A stretch of 64,000 bases of DNA from JAOZTV01 sp965371805 (GTDB lineage Bacteria > Acidobacteriota > Aminicenantia > UBA2199). Both the position numbers and the translations under genes were made by a program. Each line of letters begins with the position of its first letter. Positions within the stretch are counted from its first letter, which is position 1. The stretch is from the NCBI GenBank assembly GCA_965371805.1, contig CBDUZW010000013.1, forward strand, positions 1-64,000. Direction: 5' to 3'. Below are positions 16,091 through 25,385 of the stretch, piece after piece. Below the pieces are notes generated by a model. The model was not told the DNA's origin and searched no databases. It saw only the letters and a program-made list of their open reading frames with translations.

Positions 16091-17551
16091 CTATTTTTTA
16101 AATTTAAGAGGAATATAAACTCTTCTATTTTTCTTTCTTGCAATCTCTTTTGTATTATCATAAGCTGGTTTTTCTTCACCGTAACTTATTGTTTTTATTC
16201 TATCTGGAGAAATTCCATTGTCCACAAGATATTTCTTAATAGTCTGAGCCCTTTCTTCTCCAAGTCCCATATTATAACTTACAGTAGCTATTGAACAAGT
16301 GTGTCCCTGAATCTCAATCTTTGCTTCAGGATGATATTTTAAATATACCACAGCAGTATTAAGATCTAAACTTACAGATTCACTTAATTCTGATGAATCA
16401 ATTGAGAAGAAATATTCTTCTTTTGGAGGAAGTATCACTTTTGTTACAGAGACCAGCACTTTTGCTTCAACTGAAGAACAGCTGTTGCTAACAGTTACAT
16501 TAACCCAGGAGCTCCTGTTTTCAGAGTTCCATTTTATTGATATTGTTGGTGCTCCCTGTCCTGATTCAATAACTCCGTTTTCAGAAGTACTCCATTTATA
16601 AGCTACAGGTTTTGTTACATTTTCAGGAGAGTAAGTAACTGTGTAAGTTCTTGCTTCTCCCACCTTTGCTTCATTGTCTCCATCAAGTTTAACAGTTTCA
16701 ATCTTAAAACAAGGTGGTGGAGGAGGTGTTTTACCAATAATATATGACACTGACCCCATCGCTCCATGTGAATCACCAAGCCCTTTAGTATCAAAAGCCA
16801 GATTTTTTTTATATCCCACTGCTAAGCCAAGACCATATTCATTTTGATATTTAACACCAATAATTACATCAAGCGGATTCTCTTGAGGAAGGTCTGAACC
16901 TGAGTATTTTTTTCCAGACAATTGAGCAACAAGATCAAGAGATTTTGTCAATTTTGTTCCGATTCCAGCAGAATATTTTAGCGTATTTCCAAGATCTATT
17001 CCTGTTGGAGATTGGTTCAATTGATAACCAGCATTTGCACTAAATGTAAGACTTTTTGAAAGTTTTTGAGAAAACAGTAAGTCTAGTCCATATTTTGCCT
17101 TTGAAGTAGTAACCATTTTGCTTTCATCTGATAGAGCAATATCAAAATGCCCAAAAATACCGAATCCGGTTTTTTCAGTTTCTAAAAGATTAAATTTTAC
17201 TCCGAGAGAAGCATAGCCTAAACCAGTCTGCCAGCTGCCTGCATAAGGATATTCAAAATTAATATCACCTATGTCTGACATTTTTACTCGGTTGTATGAA
17301 ATATTTAAACTTAGTTCAATTTTATCTGTAATTCCATAACCCATTCCAAGATAAAATCTATTGACATCAATATCTGCAGTCTGCAGATCAACATTATTAT
17401 TGCCAAAAACAAAACCCAATGATCCATTTTCTAAAGAAAATGGACTTGCTACTTCAAAAATACCACCAAATCCTTTAAAATTATGGGTATTTGACATCAA
17501 GGGGATAAAAACGAGAATTAATCCCACTATCAATACAATAGTCTTTTTCAT
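16091..17551 (-). CDS. OmpA-family outer membrane protein
   Basis: A 486-residue protein with a signal peptide (KKTIVLIVGLILVFIPLMS). An N-terminal beta-barrel-like region runs to about residue 275. A linker with PPPPPC and a PKD/Ig-like segment (GEARTYTVTYSPENVTKPVA) follows. The C-terminal OmpA peptidoglycan-binding domain includes IEIQGHTCSIATVSYNMGLG, ERAQTIKKYLVDNGISPDRI and the NRRVYI end motif. In place of the usual GHTD the sequence reads GHTCS. The protein would anchor the outer membrane to peptidoglycan. A good SD (AAGGAGGC) and a promoter precede it. Confidence 0.88.
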   Translation of the reverse strand: MKKTIVLIVGLILVFIPLMSNTHNFKGFGGIFEVASPFSLENGSLGFVFGNNNVDLQTADIDVNRFYLGMGYGITDKIELSLNISYNRVKMSDIGDINFEYPYAGSWQTGLGYASLGVKFNLLETEKTGFGIFGHFDIALSDESKMVTTSKAKYGLDLLFSQKLSKSLTFSANAGYQLNQSPTGIDLGNTLKYSAGIGTKLTKSLDLVAQLSGKKYSGSDLPQENPLDVIIGVKYQNEYGLGLAVGYKKNLAFDTKGLGDSHGAMGSVSYIIGKTPPPPPCFKIETVKLDGDNEAKVGEARTYTVTYSPENVTKPVAYKWSTSENGVIESGQGAPTISIKWNSENRSSWVNVTVSNSCSSVEAKVLVSVTKVILPPKEEYFFSIDSSELSESVSLDLNTAVVYLKYHPEAKIEIQGHTCSIATVSYNMGLGEERAQTIKKYLVDNGISPDRIKTISYGEEKPAYDNTKEIARKKNRRVYIPLKFKK

Positions 17552-17579
17552 TTAAGCCTCCTTCTATTTGTATGAAATA

Positions 17580-17609
17580 ATTATAGTTTATTCCAAATTC
17601 AAAAGTCAA
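17580..17609 (-). promoter_or_regulatory. Promoter of the OmpA-family gene
   Basis: On the minus strand TTGACT (17604-17609), an 18-base spacer and TATAAT (17580-17585) lie about 30 bases before the start codon, leaving a short leader with AAGGAGG. Confidence 0.65.
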
Positions 17610-17724
17610 GCAAAATTGTGATTAAAATTAATTATATAAATTTAATAACACAAAACTAATCAAAAATGCACTTATATCCTGTAATAACAAGCACTATTTG
17701 AGCCATTGTTGAATATACAATCAA

Positions 17725-17753
17725 TTGATTTTTTCATATAATTATGATAAAAT
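17725..17753 (+). promoter_or_regulatory. Promoter of the lipoprotein-fabH operon
   Basis: TTGATT (17725-17730), a 17-base spacer and TAAAAT (17748-17753) precede the lipoprotein start at 17786, with GGAGG in the leader. Confidence 0.5.
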
Positions 17754-17785
17754 GTTTTGTCAGTTTTAAACTGAATGGAGGAAAT

Positions 17786-18727
17786 ATGACCAGCAAAGTG
17801 AAGTTTTTAATATTTATAGTAATAGCATTAATGTTATTTTCATGTGGCAAAAAAAATAATACCAAAGGAATCGATTTTGACTTAAATATATCACCTAAGA
17901 TCGTATCTTATGATAATGCAGATATTTTAACATTGACTGACAAATTGTATATCAAGATGAATTTCAAATATACATTAAACGAAAAATTCAAAAAATTAGC
18001 TGATGATTACATTGTATTTGTACATTTTTGGAGAAAAAAACAGGACAAAATGCTTTTGAACTTTGACCATTCATTAAAATCTCAAGGGGTTAAAGAGACA
18101 TCCAGCTGGAAGCAGGGTGATGTAATTACGTATTCCCAAAAAGTTTATATTCCAAAATTTCTTGATGATTATGATGCAGAATTTGATGGATTTGAAAAAA
18201 TCAACCTTACAATCGGACTGCATAAGCCAAATAGTTCAAATGATAAAATAATTCTTTTTCATAAAGAAATAAGGGTAGAAGCTGAAGAAAGTCACGCACC
18301 CGCAATCAACTACCAGGACGGATGGCATGATATTGAAACAAACCCTAAAGGAAAAGAAAATTTTAAAAAATGGCAATGGACCAAAGGTAAAGCAACATGC
18401 ATAATTGACAATAAAAATTATGAGTCTCCAAAACCAAAAAACTATTCACTCATTATAAGAGGTGGTGTTTCAAAAAATATTTTAAAGGATCAGAGTGTGA
18501 TTTTTAAAATAAATGGAAAAGAAATAGATAAATTTATTCCAAAAAACGATTTTTTTGATAAAGAATTCACGATTACTCCTGCACAGATGGGAAATGATTA
18601 TATGTTCACCCTGACAATTGAAACTGATATGTTTTTTGTGCCGTCAAAACTTGACCCTAATAGCAAAGATAATAGAGAGCTGGGAATGCAAATATACTAT
18701 ATCTATTTCAGAGAATCAATTAAATGA
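17786..18727 (+). CDS. Lipoprotein of unknown function
   Basis: A 313-residue lipoprotein. The signal peptide ends in a lipobox (LMLFSC, Cys20), followed by GKKNN. I chose the ATG at 17786 because TGGAGG lies just upstream and it gives a clean signal peptide; an upstream in-frame ATG at 17744 lacks this. The mature part looks beta-rich, with phrases such as VFVHFWRKKQDKMLLNFDH and VIFKINGKEIDKF, but I know no matching family. It overlaps fabH by four bases (ATGA), so it is co-translated with a fatty-acid gene. Confidence 0.75.
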   Translation: MTSKVKFLIFIVIALMLFSCGKKNNTKGIDFDLNISPKIVSYDNADILTLTDKLYIKMNFKYTLNEKFKKLADDYIVFVHFWRKKQDKMLLNFDHSLKSQGVKETSSWKQGDVITYSQKVYIPKFLDDYDAEFDGFEKINLTIGLHKPNSSNDKIILFHKEIRVEAEESHAPAINYQDGWHDIETNPKGKENFKKWQWTKGKATCIIDNKNYESPKPKNYSLIIRGGVSKNILKDQSVIFKINGKEIDKFIPKNDFFDKEFTITPAQMGNDYMFTLTIETDMFFVPSKLDPNSKDNRELGMQIYYIYFRESIK

Positions 18728-19707
18728 AAAATGCAAAAATTGTTGGTACCGGATCTTACCTCCCCGAGAGGATAATGACAAATGCTGATTGGGAAAAGAT
18801 CGTTGAAACATCAGATGAATGGATATTTTCACGAACTGGAATTAAACAAAGGCATGTTGCAGCAAAGGATCAGTCCACATCAGATTTGATCGTAGAAGCA
18901 GCAAAAAAAGCAATTGAGGATGCAAAGATAGATAAGGATGAAATTGATCTTATTATAATAGGGACAATAACTCCAGATAACGCATACCCTTCAACTGCAA
19001 ACTGGGTACAGAAAAAGCTTGGGATGAAACCTGTTCCCTCTTTTGATGTTGGTGCAGCTTGTTCAGGCTTTTTATATGGGCTTACAATTGCTAACTCAAT
19101 GATAAAATCAGGCGCCGCTAAAACTATACTCGTTGCTGGAGCTGAAACTATGACAAAAGCACTGAACTGGCAGGATAGAAACACATGTGTCCTTTTTGGC
19201 GATGGCGCTGGAGTTGTAATATTAAGAGAAACTGAAGACAAAACAGAAGGAATCCTCTCAACTTATTGGGGTGCCGATGGAAACCTGGGTAACCTCCTTA
19301 TGCAGCCTGCTGGAGGAAGTGCAATGCCGGCATCAGCAGAAACTGTTGAGAAAAACCTTCATACTGTTCATATGTCAGGAAATGAAGTATTTAAACATGC
19401 TGTGTTAAGAATGCAGGAAGCAGCAATGAAAGCTCTGGAAATTGCGGGCCTATCGGGTGAAGATGTTGATCTGTTTATTCCTCACCAGGCCAATCTGCGA
19501 ATAATCAATGCTACAATAAAGAGAGCGAAAATCCCACTTGAAAAAACCTTTATAAATATTGAGAATACTGCAAATATTTCCGCAGGGACAATTCCAATAG
19601 CATTAGATCAGGCCAGAAAACAATCTAAAATTAAAGATGGCGACAAAGTTCTTCTTGCTGCCTTCGGAGCTGGATTTACATGGGGTGGAGCTGTTGTTCA
19701 ATTCTAA
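18724..19707 (+). CDS. fabH: 3-oxoacyl-ACP synthase III
   Basis: FabH condenses acetyl-CoA (or a branched acyl-CoA) with malonyl-ACP to start fatty acid synthesis in the cytoplasm. The 327-residue protein keeps the thiolase-fold catalytic triad: Cys113 in DVGAACSGFLYG, His254 in PHQANLRI and Asn284 in NTANISAG. It begins KNAKIVGTGSYLPERIMTN and ends FGAGFTWGGAVVQF, as the family does. It is the second gene of an operon with a lipoprotein upstream and DUF2007 and U32 genes downstream. No other fab gene is nearby. Confidence 0.95.
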   Translation: MKNAKIVGTGSYLPERIMTNADWEKIVETSDEWIFSRTGIKQRHVAAKDQSTSDLIVEAAKKAIEDAKIDKDEIDLIIIGTITPDNAYPSTANWVQKKLGMKPVPSFDVGAACSGFLYGLTIANSMIKSGAAKTILVAGAETMTKALNWQDRNTCVLFGDGAGVVILRETEDKTEGILSTYWGADGNLGNLLMQPAGGSAMPASAETVEKNLHTVHMSGNEVFKHAVLRMQEAAMKALEIAGLSGEDVDLFIPHQANLRIINATIKRAKIPLEKTFINIENTANISAGTIPIALDQARKQSKIKDGDKVLLAAFGAGFTWGGAVVQF

Positions 19708-19721
19708 CTCTATAATTATAT

Positions 19722-19946
19722 ATGTCTATGGATGATCAATTAGTTTCAATAAAAGAAGTTGAAGGCTTTTTAGAAGGAGAAATCCTCAAATCTAAATTAG
19801 AGAGTTTTGGCATACCCTGTATGTTAAAAAGTGAAACGGCCAAAAGACTCTTTGGATTGACATTAAATGGACTAGGCAAAGTTAAAATTGTTGTCCCCAA
19901 AAATTTTAAAGAAAAAGCAATCGCTATTTTAGATGAAAAAGCCTGA
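19722..19946 (+). CDS. DUF2007-type small protein
   Basis: A 74-residue protein (MDDQLVSIKEVEGFLEGEIL, then KSKLESFGIPCML and VKIVVPKNFKEKAIAIL) that fits the DUF2007 putative signal-transducing family, a small alpha-beta fold. The start may be the ATG at 19722 or the one two codons later; neither has a clear SD, and coupling to fabH 14 bases upstream is likely. It overlaps the U32 gene by 14 bases. Function unknown. Confidence 0.7.
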   Translation: MSMDDQLVSIKEVEGFLEGEILKSKLESFGIPCMLKSETAKRLFGLTLNGLGKVKIVVPKNFKEKAIAILDEKA

Positions 19947-21159
19947 ATTAGTCTGCCCTGCTGGCGACTGGAGTTCAATGATCACCGCTATTGATAGTGG
20001 TGCCGATAGTGTTTATTTTGGAGTCAAGGGTATTAATATGAGAGCCCGGGCGAATAATTTCGACATTTTCGAGTTAAAAAAACTTACCGATTATCTTCAC
20101 TCCAGAGAAAAAAAAGGTTTTCTTGCATTAAATACAATTGTAAAAGATAAAGAATTATCAAAAGTTGAAAAAATCCTCACTGAGGCAAAAAAGACAGATG
20201 TCGACGCTGTTATTTTATCTGATATGTCAGTGTTAAAGATGGCAAAAGAGATGGGTTTAAAACCTCATCTCTCAACTCAGGCCAGTGTCTCCAATAGTAA
20301 AGCCGTCTCTTTTTTCTCAGAATTGGGTATTAAAAGAATCGTTCTTGCCAGAGAGTGTACACTTGATGACCAGAAAAACATTCTTGCCTATATCCAGGAA
20401 AACAATATCCCCTGCGAAATCGAAGCATTTATACACGGGGCTATGTGTGTCAGTGTTTCAGGAAGATGTTATCTCTCTCTACACACTTTTGGAAAATCAG
20501 GCAATCAGGGAGAGTGCATGCAGCCCTGTAGAAGAGAATTTACAATTACAGAAAAGAACGACCGCGGATATGGGAAAGAGGCTGAATATATTATGGGAAA
20601 TGACTATATTATGAGCCCTCAGGACCTATGTACCATAGATTTTATAGACAAAATAATTGATACAGGAATTCATTCATTAAAGATCGAAGGCCGGATGCGG
20701 TCAAAGGAATATGTTAGAACTGTCGTATCGGTATACCGCAACGCAATAGATCTCCATTTTCAGAAAAAATTATCAAAAGAGATTAAGGCCGATTATAAGA
20801 CAGAACTAAGTACTGTTTATAATAGAGGTTTTTCCGAAGGTTTTTATTTTGGAAGACCCTTTAACTGGATCAGTTCAGACCTGGAACATACAAATGAAAA
20901 AGTTTTTGTGGGTGAAGTTACAAATTATTTTAAAAAAATCGGTGTTGCTGAAGTTTTAATAAGATATGAAGATCTGAAAACCGGAGACAAAATTTTTATA
21001 ACCGGAAAAAAAACGCCTGGACAATTTACTGTTGCAGAAGAGTTACAGCAGGAGCACAAAATTGTAAAAAGTGTTAAAAGAGGTGAACTTGTTGGATTAA
21101 AAGTTCCTTTCAGAGTCAGAATTAATGATAAAATCTTCCTATGGAGAGCAAAAAAATAA
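19933..21159 (+). CDS. Peptidase U32 family protein (TrhP/RlhA-like)
   Basis: A 408-residue U32 family protein. The N-terminal TIM-barrel part has ELVCPAGDWSSMITAIDSGAD and VYFGVKGINMRARANNF. The signature segment EAFIHGAMCVSVSGRCYLSL with GECMQPCRREF carries the conserved cysteines that may bind an iron-sulfur cluster. Studied members, TrhP (YegQ) and RlhA (YdcP), hydroxylate tRNA wobble uridine or 23S rRNA in a prephenate-dependent way; others were described as collagenases. The RNA-hydroxylation role is more likely. Its start lies inside the DUF2007 gene. Confidence 0.85.
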   Translation: MKKPELVCPAGDWSSMITAIDSGADSVYFGVKGINMRARANNFDIFELKKLTDYLHSREKKGFLALNTIVKDKELSKVEKILTEAKKTDVDAVILSDMSVLKMAKEMGLKPHLSTQASVSNSKAVSFFSELGIKRIVLARECTLDDQKNILAYIQENNIPCEIEAFIHGAMCVSVSGRCYLSLHTFGKSGNQGECMQPCRREFTITEKNDRGYGKEAEYIMGNDYIMSPQDLCTIDFIDKIIDTGIHSLKIEGRMRSKEYVRTVVSVYRNAIDLHFQKKLSKEIKADYKTELSTVYNRGFSEGFYFGRPFNWISSDLEHTNEKVFVGEVTNYFKKIGVAEVLIRYEDLKTGDKIFITGKKTPGQFTVAEELQQEHKIVKSVKRGELVGLKVPFRVRINDKIFLWRAKK

Positions 21160-21182
21160 CATTTAGGCCTATTACATAAGTC

Positions 21183-21207
21183 TATAAAACACCTGCCATG
21201 TTTTATA
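21183..21207. terminator. Perfect inverted repeat between U32 gene and sensor-cyclase gene
   Basis: TATAAAACA-cctgcca-TGTTTTATA is a 9-bp perfect stem with a 7-base loop. It lies 24 bases after the U32 stop and 13 bases before the -35 box of the next gene. It may be a weak terminator or an operator for the sensor gene. Confidence 0.4.
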
Positions 21208-21220
21208 TATTAAGTAGGCA

Positions 21221-21249
21221 TTGAAAAAAACCTTAAAATCTTATATTAT
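21221..21249 (+). promoter_or_regulatory. Promoter of the sensor diguanylate cyclase
   Basis: TTGAAA (21221-21226), a 17-base spacer and TATTAT (21244-21249) end six bases before the ATG at 21256. There is no SD. The transcript is predicted to be leaderless, which favours the ATG at 21256 over that at 21262. Confidence 0.55.
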
Positions 21250-21255
21250 AAAACG

Positions 21256-24237
21256 ATGTATATGAGAAAGTTTTTTATTATTATCTTCTTAATAATTCCT
21301 GCTTTTATGTATGCACAAAAATATAATATAAAATTCAATAGAATTTCAATTGAATCCGGGCTCTCTCAAAGTACTGTTTATTCCATATCTCAAGATCAAA
21401 AAGGATTTATGTGGATTGGAACTGAGGATGGCCTGAACAAATATGATGGATATAATTTTAAAGTCTTTAGAAAAGAAAATAATTTATCTCATAATAGAAT
21501 TACATCAATTTTTGCTGATAGAGAACATATCTGGATTGGTACATTAAATGGATTAAATAAATTTAATGTATATCAAAACAAAATAGAAAAATATATATTT
21601 AAAAACGATTCATCCGGTAAGAACGAGATTTCATCAATATTAAAGGACAAATCGGGAAATCTTTGGATAGGAACTGATAACGGGATTTTTATTTATAATA
21701 GAGAAAAAGATCAGCTTTCAACAGACCTGTTTAAAATTAACATTAATGATCTCTTATCAAGTAAGAATATTCTAAAATTATATGGAGATAAAAGAGGTAT
21801 TATCTGGATAGGAACATTAGATGGCTTAAATAAGGTTGAGATAAATGAAAATAAAAAAGACCTAACCATTACCAGAATAGATAATATAAGTAATAATAAT
21901 ATTTTATCAATATGTGAAGACAATAATAATGTTTGGATAGGAACAGCAAACGGTTTGAACAAACTGGACAGAGAGGGAAGAATTGAAGAAGTTTTTTTCA
22001 ACTCAAAAGAGAAATTTAGCTTAACCGATAACTTTATAACATCAATTTTAGTCGACAGGAAAAATGAAGTATGGATTGGAACAATTAATGGGTTAAATAA
22101 ATATAATAGAGATAAAAACAGTTTTTATAACTATAAGCATGACCATAACGACTCATATAGTCTTAGCAATAATAGTGTGTTATCTCTTTATGAAGATAGC
22201 TTTGGTGTCATCTGGGCAGGCACAAACTTAGGTTTAAATAAATTTGATAATAACAAATTAAACTTTATCCACTATAAAATTAAAAATAATAATTTAAACA
22301 ATAATATTCTTTCAATCTATGAGTCTAAATCAGGTGTTATCTTATTAGGAACAGAATTTGGATTAAATAGTTTTAATGTAAAAGAGGAGGTTTTTAAAGA
22401 ATTTTTTACAAACAAAGTACAGAAAACATTTTATGAAAGTAATGGAATAACAACAATTGTTGAAGATAAAGACGGAACTCTTTGGATCGGGACAGAGGAA
22501 AATGGTATCAGGGCTTTTAATCCTAAAACCAACAAAATGAAACATTATTATCACATTAAGGATAAACATGATTCATTAAGTAATAATAATATAAATACAA
22601 TATTCGTAAATAAAAAAAATGAACTATGGATTGGGACAGAAAAGGGATTAAATTTCTATGAGGGTACTGGAAAGTTTAAACGTTACTTTTTGAAAACAAA
22701 AAACAGCAACTCAATAGAATCAATTATTGAAGATAAAAATGGAACCCTATGGATAGGCACGAATGGTGGCGGATTAAATAAATTCACAAAAAAAAATGGA
22801 TTTGAAGCATTTATATCAGAGTCTAACAATTATAATGATAATGTGATTCTATGTCTTTATGAAGACAGGAAAGAAAGGTTATGGCTTGGAACAAAAGGAG
22901 GATTAAAACATTTTTATAAAAAAAGAGAGTTTTTCAATTATAAAGAAAAACATGGTTTACCAAACGATGATATCAAAGGTATATTGGAAGATTCATCAGG
23001 AAATTTATGGATAAGTACAAATAGAGGCCTTTCAAGGTTTAATCCGGAACAGAAAACATTTCACAATTTTTTCCTTAAGGATGGGTTGCAAAGTAATGAA
23101 TTTAACCAGAATTCCTGCATATTCAGTAAAAATGGAAAAATGTATTTTGGCGGAAAAAATGGTTTTAATGTTTTTGACCCTAAAAAGATCGGCATAAACC
23201 ACTCCCCTCCTAAAATTGTAATAACATCATTTAAAAAATTTAATAAAGAGTTTAAACTAAAAAACCACATATCCAATACAAAAGAGATAAAACTTGCAAA
23301 TGATGATAAATTAATTTCATTTAACTTTGTAGCTCTGAATTATTCAAACCCTTCAGAAAACAAATATTCATGGAAACTGGAAGGCTTGAATAATACCTGG
23401 ATGGACCTTGGAACGAAAAGAAACATAACAATTACAAATTTAACATCAGGAACCTATTTCCTAAAAATAAAAACCTCAAATTGTGATGGTATCTGGAATG
23501 AAACAGGAACTGCTATCAAACTATTAGTCCCTACTCCTTTTAATAAGACTTTCGGCTTCTATATAATCCTCTTAGTTCTCTCTATATTGCTCTTTTTAAT
23601 AATTTTCAAAATAAAAACAAATTCTATAAAAAAACAAAAGAAAAAACTGGAAGTTCTTGTAAAAGAAAAAACTGCACAATTAACAGAAGCTAACATAAAA
23701 CTCTCAATTCTTGCTAAAGAGGATGGTTTAACAAACCTTATGAACAAAAGAACCTTTAGTGAGCACTTTGAATCAAATTGTGATATTGCCAGAAGAGAGA
23801 AAATACCAATTTCATTAATTATGATTGATCTTGATTATTTTAAGATCTACAACGATACTCTAGGGCATCAAGCCGGAGATAATTGCCTAAAAGTAATTGG
23901 TGAAGTTTTAAATCAAGCTATAAAAAGGCCTGGCGATATAGTAGCAAGATATGGAGGAGAAGAGTTCATAGTGATGCTGTACAATACACTCTCAAATGGG
24001 GCAACCTTTGTCGCAAAAAAAATACAGAAGAATTTAGAAGAGAAAAATATCATTTTTAATAAAACAGAAGTTCCCAATGTAAAAAGAGTTACAGCAAGTT
24101 TCGGTATAAGTACATTTATACCTACTGAAAAATTTAATACCTCAATTATAATTCTAGCAGCTGATACTGCATTATATCAAGCTAAATCAAAAGGAAGAAA
24201 TAGAATTTTTGTTTTTAACTCTGATGAAACAGCCTGA
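21256..24237 (+). CDS. Periplasmic two-propeller sensor fused to a diguanylate cyclase
   Basis: A 993-residue inner-membrane receptor. After a signal peptide come about 14 Reg_prop blades of the pattern LWIGTxxGLNKFN (residues 40 to about 680), enough for two seven-bladed propellers. A Y_Y_Y-like Ig domain follows (about 690-755, YSWKLEGLNNTWMDLG). A single transmembrane helix (about 766-785) and a short coiled coil lead to a GGDEF domain. The active site is GGEEF near residue 901, with an intact RxxD inhibitory site (RPGD) just before it and the Asp-rich DLDYFKIYND. It should make cyclic di-GMP in response to a periplasmic ligand, with product feedback. Relatives of the sensor half normally drive hybrid two-component systems sensing glycans. 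Confidence 0.92.
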   Translation: MYMRKFFIIIFLIIPAFMYAQKYNIKFNRISIESGLSQSTVYSISQDQKGFMWIGTEDGLNKYDGYNFKVFRKENNLSHNRITSIFADREHIWIGTLNGLNKFNVYQNKIEKYIFKNDSSGKNEISSILKDKSGNLWIGTDNGIFIYNREKDQLSTDLFKININDLLSSKNILKLYGDKRGIIWIGTLDGLNKVEINENKKDLTITRIDNISNNNILSICEDNNNVWIGTANGLNKLDREGRIEEVFFNSKEKFSLTDNFITSILVDRKNEVWIGTINGLNKYNRDKNSFYNYKHDHNDSYSLSNNSVLSLYEDSFGVIWAGTNLGLNKFDNNKLNFIHYKIKNNNLNNNILSIYESKSGVILLGTEFGLNSFNVKEEVFKEFFTNKVQKTFYESNGITTIVEDKDGTLWIGTEENGIRAFNPKTNKMKHYYHIKDKHDSLSNNNINTIFVNKKNELWIGTEKGLNFYEGTGKFKRYFLKTKNSNSIESIIEDKNGTLWIGTNGGGLNKFTKKNGFEAFISESNNYNDNVILCLYEDRKERLWLGTKGGLKHFYKKREFFNYKEKHGLPNDDIKGILEDSSGNLWISTNRGLSRFNPEQKTFHNFFLKDGLQSNEFNQNSCIFSKNGKMYFGGKNGFNVFDPKKIGINHSPPKIVITSFKKFNKEFKLKNHISNTKEIKLANDDKLISFNFVALNYSNPSENKYSWKLEGLNNTWMDLGTKRNITITNLTSGTYFLKIKTSNCDGIWNETGTAIKLLVPTPFNKTFGFYIILLVLSILLFLIIFKIKTNSIKKQKKKLEVLVKEKTAQLTEANIKLSILAKEDGLTNLMNKRTFSEHFESNCDIARREKIPISLIMIDLDYFKIYNDTLGHQAGDNCLKVIGEVLNQAIKRPGDIVARYGGEEFIVMLYNTLSNGATFVAKKIQKNLEEKNIIFNKTEVPNVKRVTASFGISTFIPTEKFNTSIIILAADTALYQAKSKGRNRIFVFNSDETA

Positions 24238-24339
24238 TTTATATTGCCGGCAACAATATCGACAGCTATTAAGATAAGATGTTACTAATTTAAATACCTC
24301 CATTAACGAATAAATTAAAGCTAGAAAAGCACTGTTTTA

Positions 24340-24368
24340 TTGACATATTATGCAAATAATATTAAGAT
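24340..24368 (+). promoter_or_regulatory. Promoter of the flippase-like/nrdR/lon operon
   Basis: TTGACA (24340-24345), a 17-base spacer and TAAGAT (24363-24368) end nine bases before the ATG at 24378. No SD is present, so the mRNA start is predicted within three bases of the start codon. Confidence 0.5.
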
Positions 24369-24377
24369 GTCTCAGTT

Positions 24378-25385
24378 ATGAAATATATAAAAATTGTAAT
24401 TATATTTGTTTTTGTCTCGTTTTTGTTATACCTCGGGTTTAAAGATGTCTCATTTAGTAAAATGATTGATGCTCTTGGAGGGGTAAGTATCTCAGCAGTA
24501 ATCATCTTTTCTATTGGGACTTTTTCGCAGTTTTTTATTAGAGCATATAGATGGGGAATTCTTCTCAGGCCTTATAAGAAAAACATCCCAATAATGACTT
24601 TATATAATTTTACAGTCATAGGTTATATGTTAAATCTTTTTCCAGGAAAAGTGGGAGAATTGGCAAAAGCATTTATGCTTGCAAAACAGGAAAAAATTGA
24701 CAAGGGAATCGGACTTGGTTCTGTATTTCTCGAAAGGTTGATAGACTTTTTAACAATTGTATTAATTTTTCTTGTATCACTTCTATTAATTCCTGAAATA
24801 AAATCAGATTTTTTAATAGGTTTAAAAGCAAATTCATTTATTTTTTTAATAATAGTTTTCATTATATTTTGTGTCCTGTTTTTATTGAATAATAAAAGTT
24901 TTTTTGCATTTGTAGAAAAAATAATTAGCTTTTTCTCAAAATTAATTCCAAAAAAATATCGTGAAGGTACAAGGCTTTTTTTGATAGACTTTGCAAAGGG
25001 GATCAGGCTTAAATTAGGTTTTTCAGATACTATTAAATTAATTCTTTCCTCAATACTGGTTTGGATCTATTTAATTCCTTTTTATTGGATATTGCTAAAG
25101 GGATTTAACATTGACATTTCAATCGCAAAAACAACAACACATCTGAGTGTCCTTGTTTCATCTGCTGCAATTCCAACTCCGGGAATGGCAGGAACATTCG
25201 ATGCTTTCTCAATAAGAAGTCTAGTTGAGATATTAAAGCCAGCCAATGTTGTAGATGTAGCAGCAGCATATACTATCGTACTTCACGTTGTTGTACTAGC
25301 GTCCCAGATAATTGCCGGATCTATTGCTTTTAAGATGCAAAAACTGGATCTTAGTATTTTGGACAAATTAAGGAAAGAAAAATGA
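24378..25385 (+). CDS. Flippase-like integral membrane protein (LPG synthase TM family)
   Basis: A 335-residue polytopic protein with about eight hydrophobic helices. It carries the family segments FFIRAYRWGILLRP, YMLNLFPGKVGELAKAFML and SVFLERLIDFLTIVLIF, plus PTPGMAGTFDAFS near the C-terminus. This is the transmembrane domain of lysylphosphatidylglycerol synthases (UPF0104/YbhN-like), found without the synthetase domain in many bacteria and thought to move lipid-linked substrates. The substrate is unknown. It overlaps nrdR by four bases, although nrdR has no evident functional link. Confidence 0.82.
   Translation: MKYIKIVIIFVFVSFLLYLGFKDVSFSKMIDALGGVSISAVIIFSIGTFSQFFIRAYRWGILLRPYKKNIPIMTLYNFTVIGYMLNLFPGKVGELAKAFMLAKQEKIDKGIGLGSVFLERLIDFLTIVLIFLVSLLLIPEIKSDFLIGLKANSFIFLIIVFIIFCVLFLLNNKSFFAFVEKIISFFSKLIPKKYREGTRLFLIDFAKGIRLKLGFSDTIKLILSSILVWIYLIPFYWILLKGFNIDISIAKTTTHLSVLVSSAAIPTPGMAGTFDAFSIRSLVEILKPANVVDVAAAYTIVLHVVVLASQIIAGSIAFKMQKLDLSILDKLRKEK

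Noticed and set aside
16091..17551. OmpA-family gene as a flagellar MotB-like stator
   Set aside because: It has an N-terminal signal peptide and a barrel-like region instead of the single MotB helix with its conserved Asp, and no motA is adjacent.
21380..23180. Regularly spaced similar sequences resembling a repeat array
   Set aside because: They are protein-level Reg_prop repeats (WIGTxxGLNKF) inside one gene, not a CRISPR array: no identical direct repeats or unique spacers.
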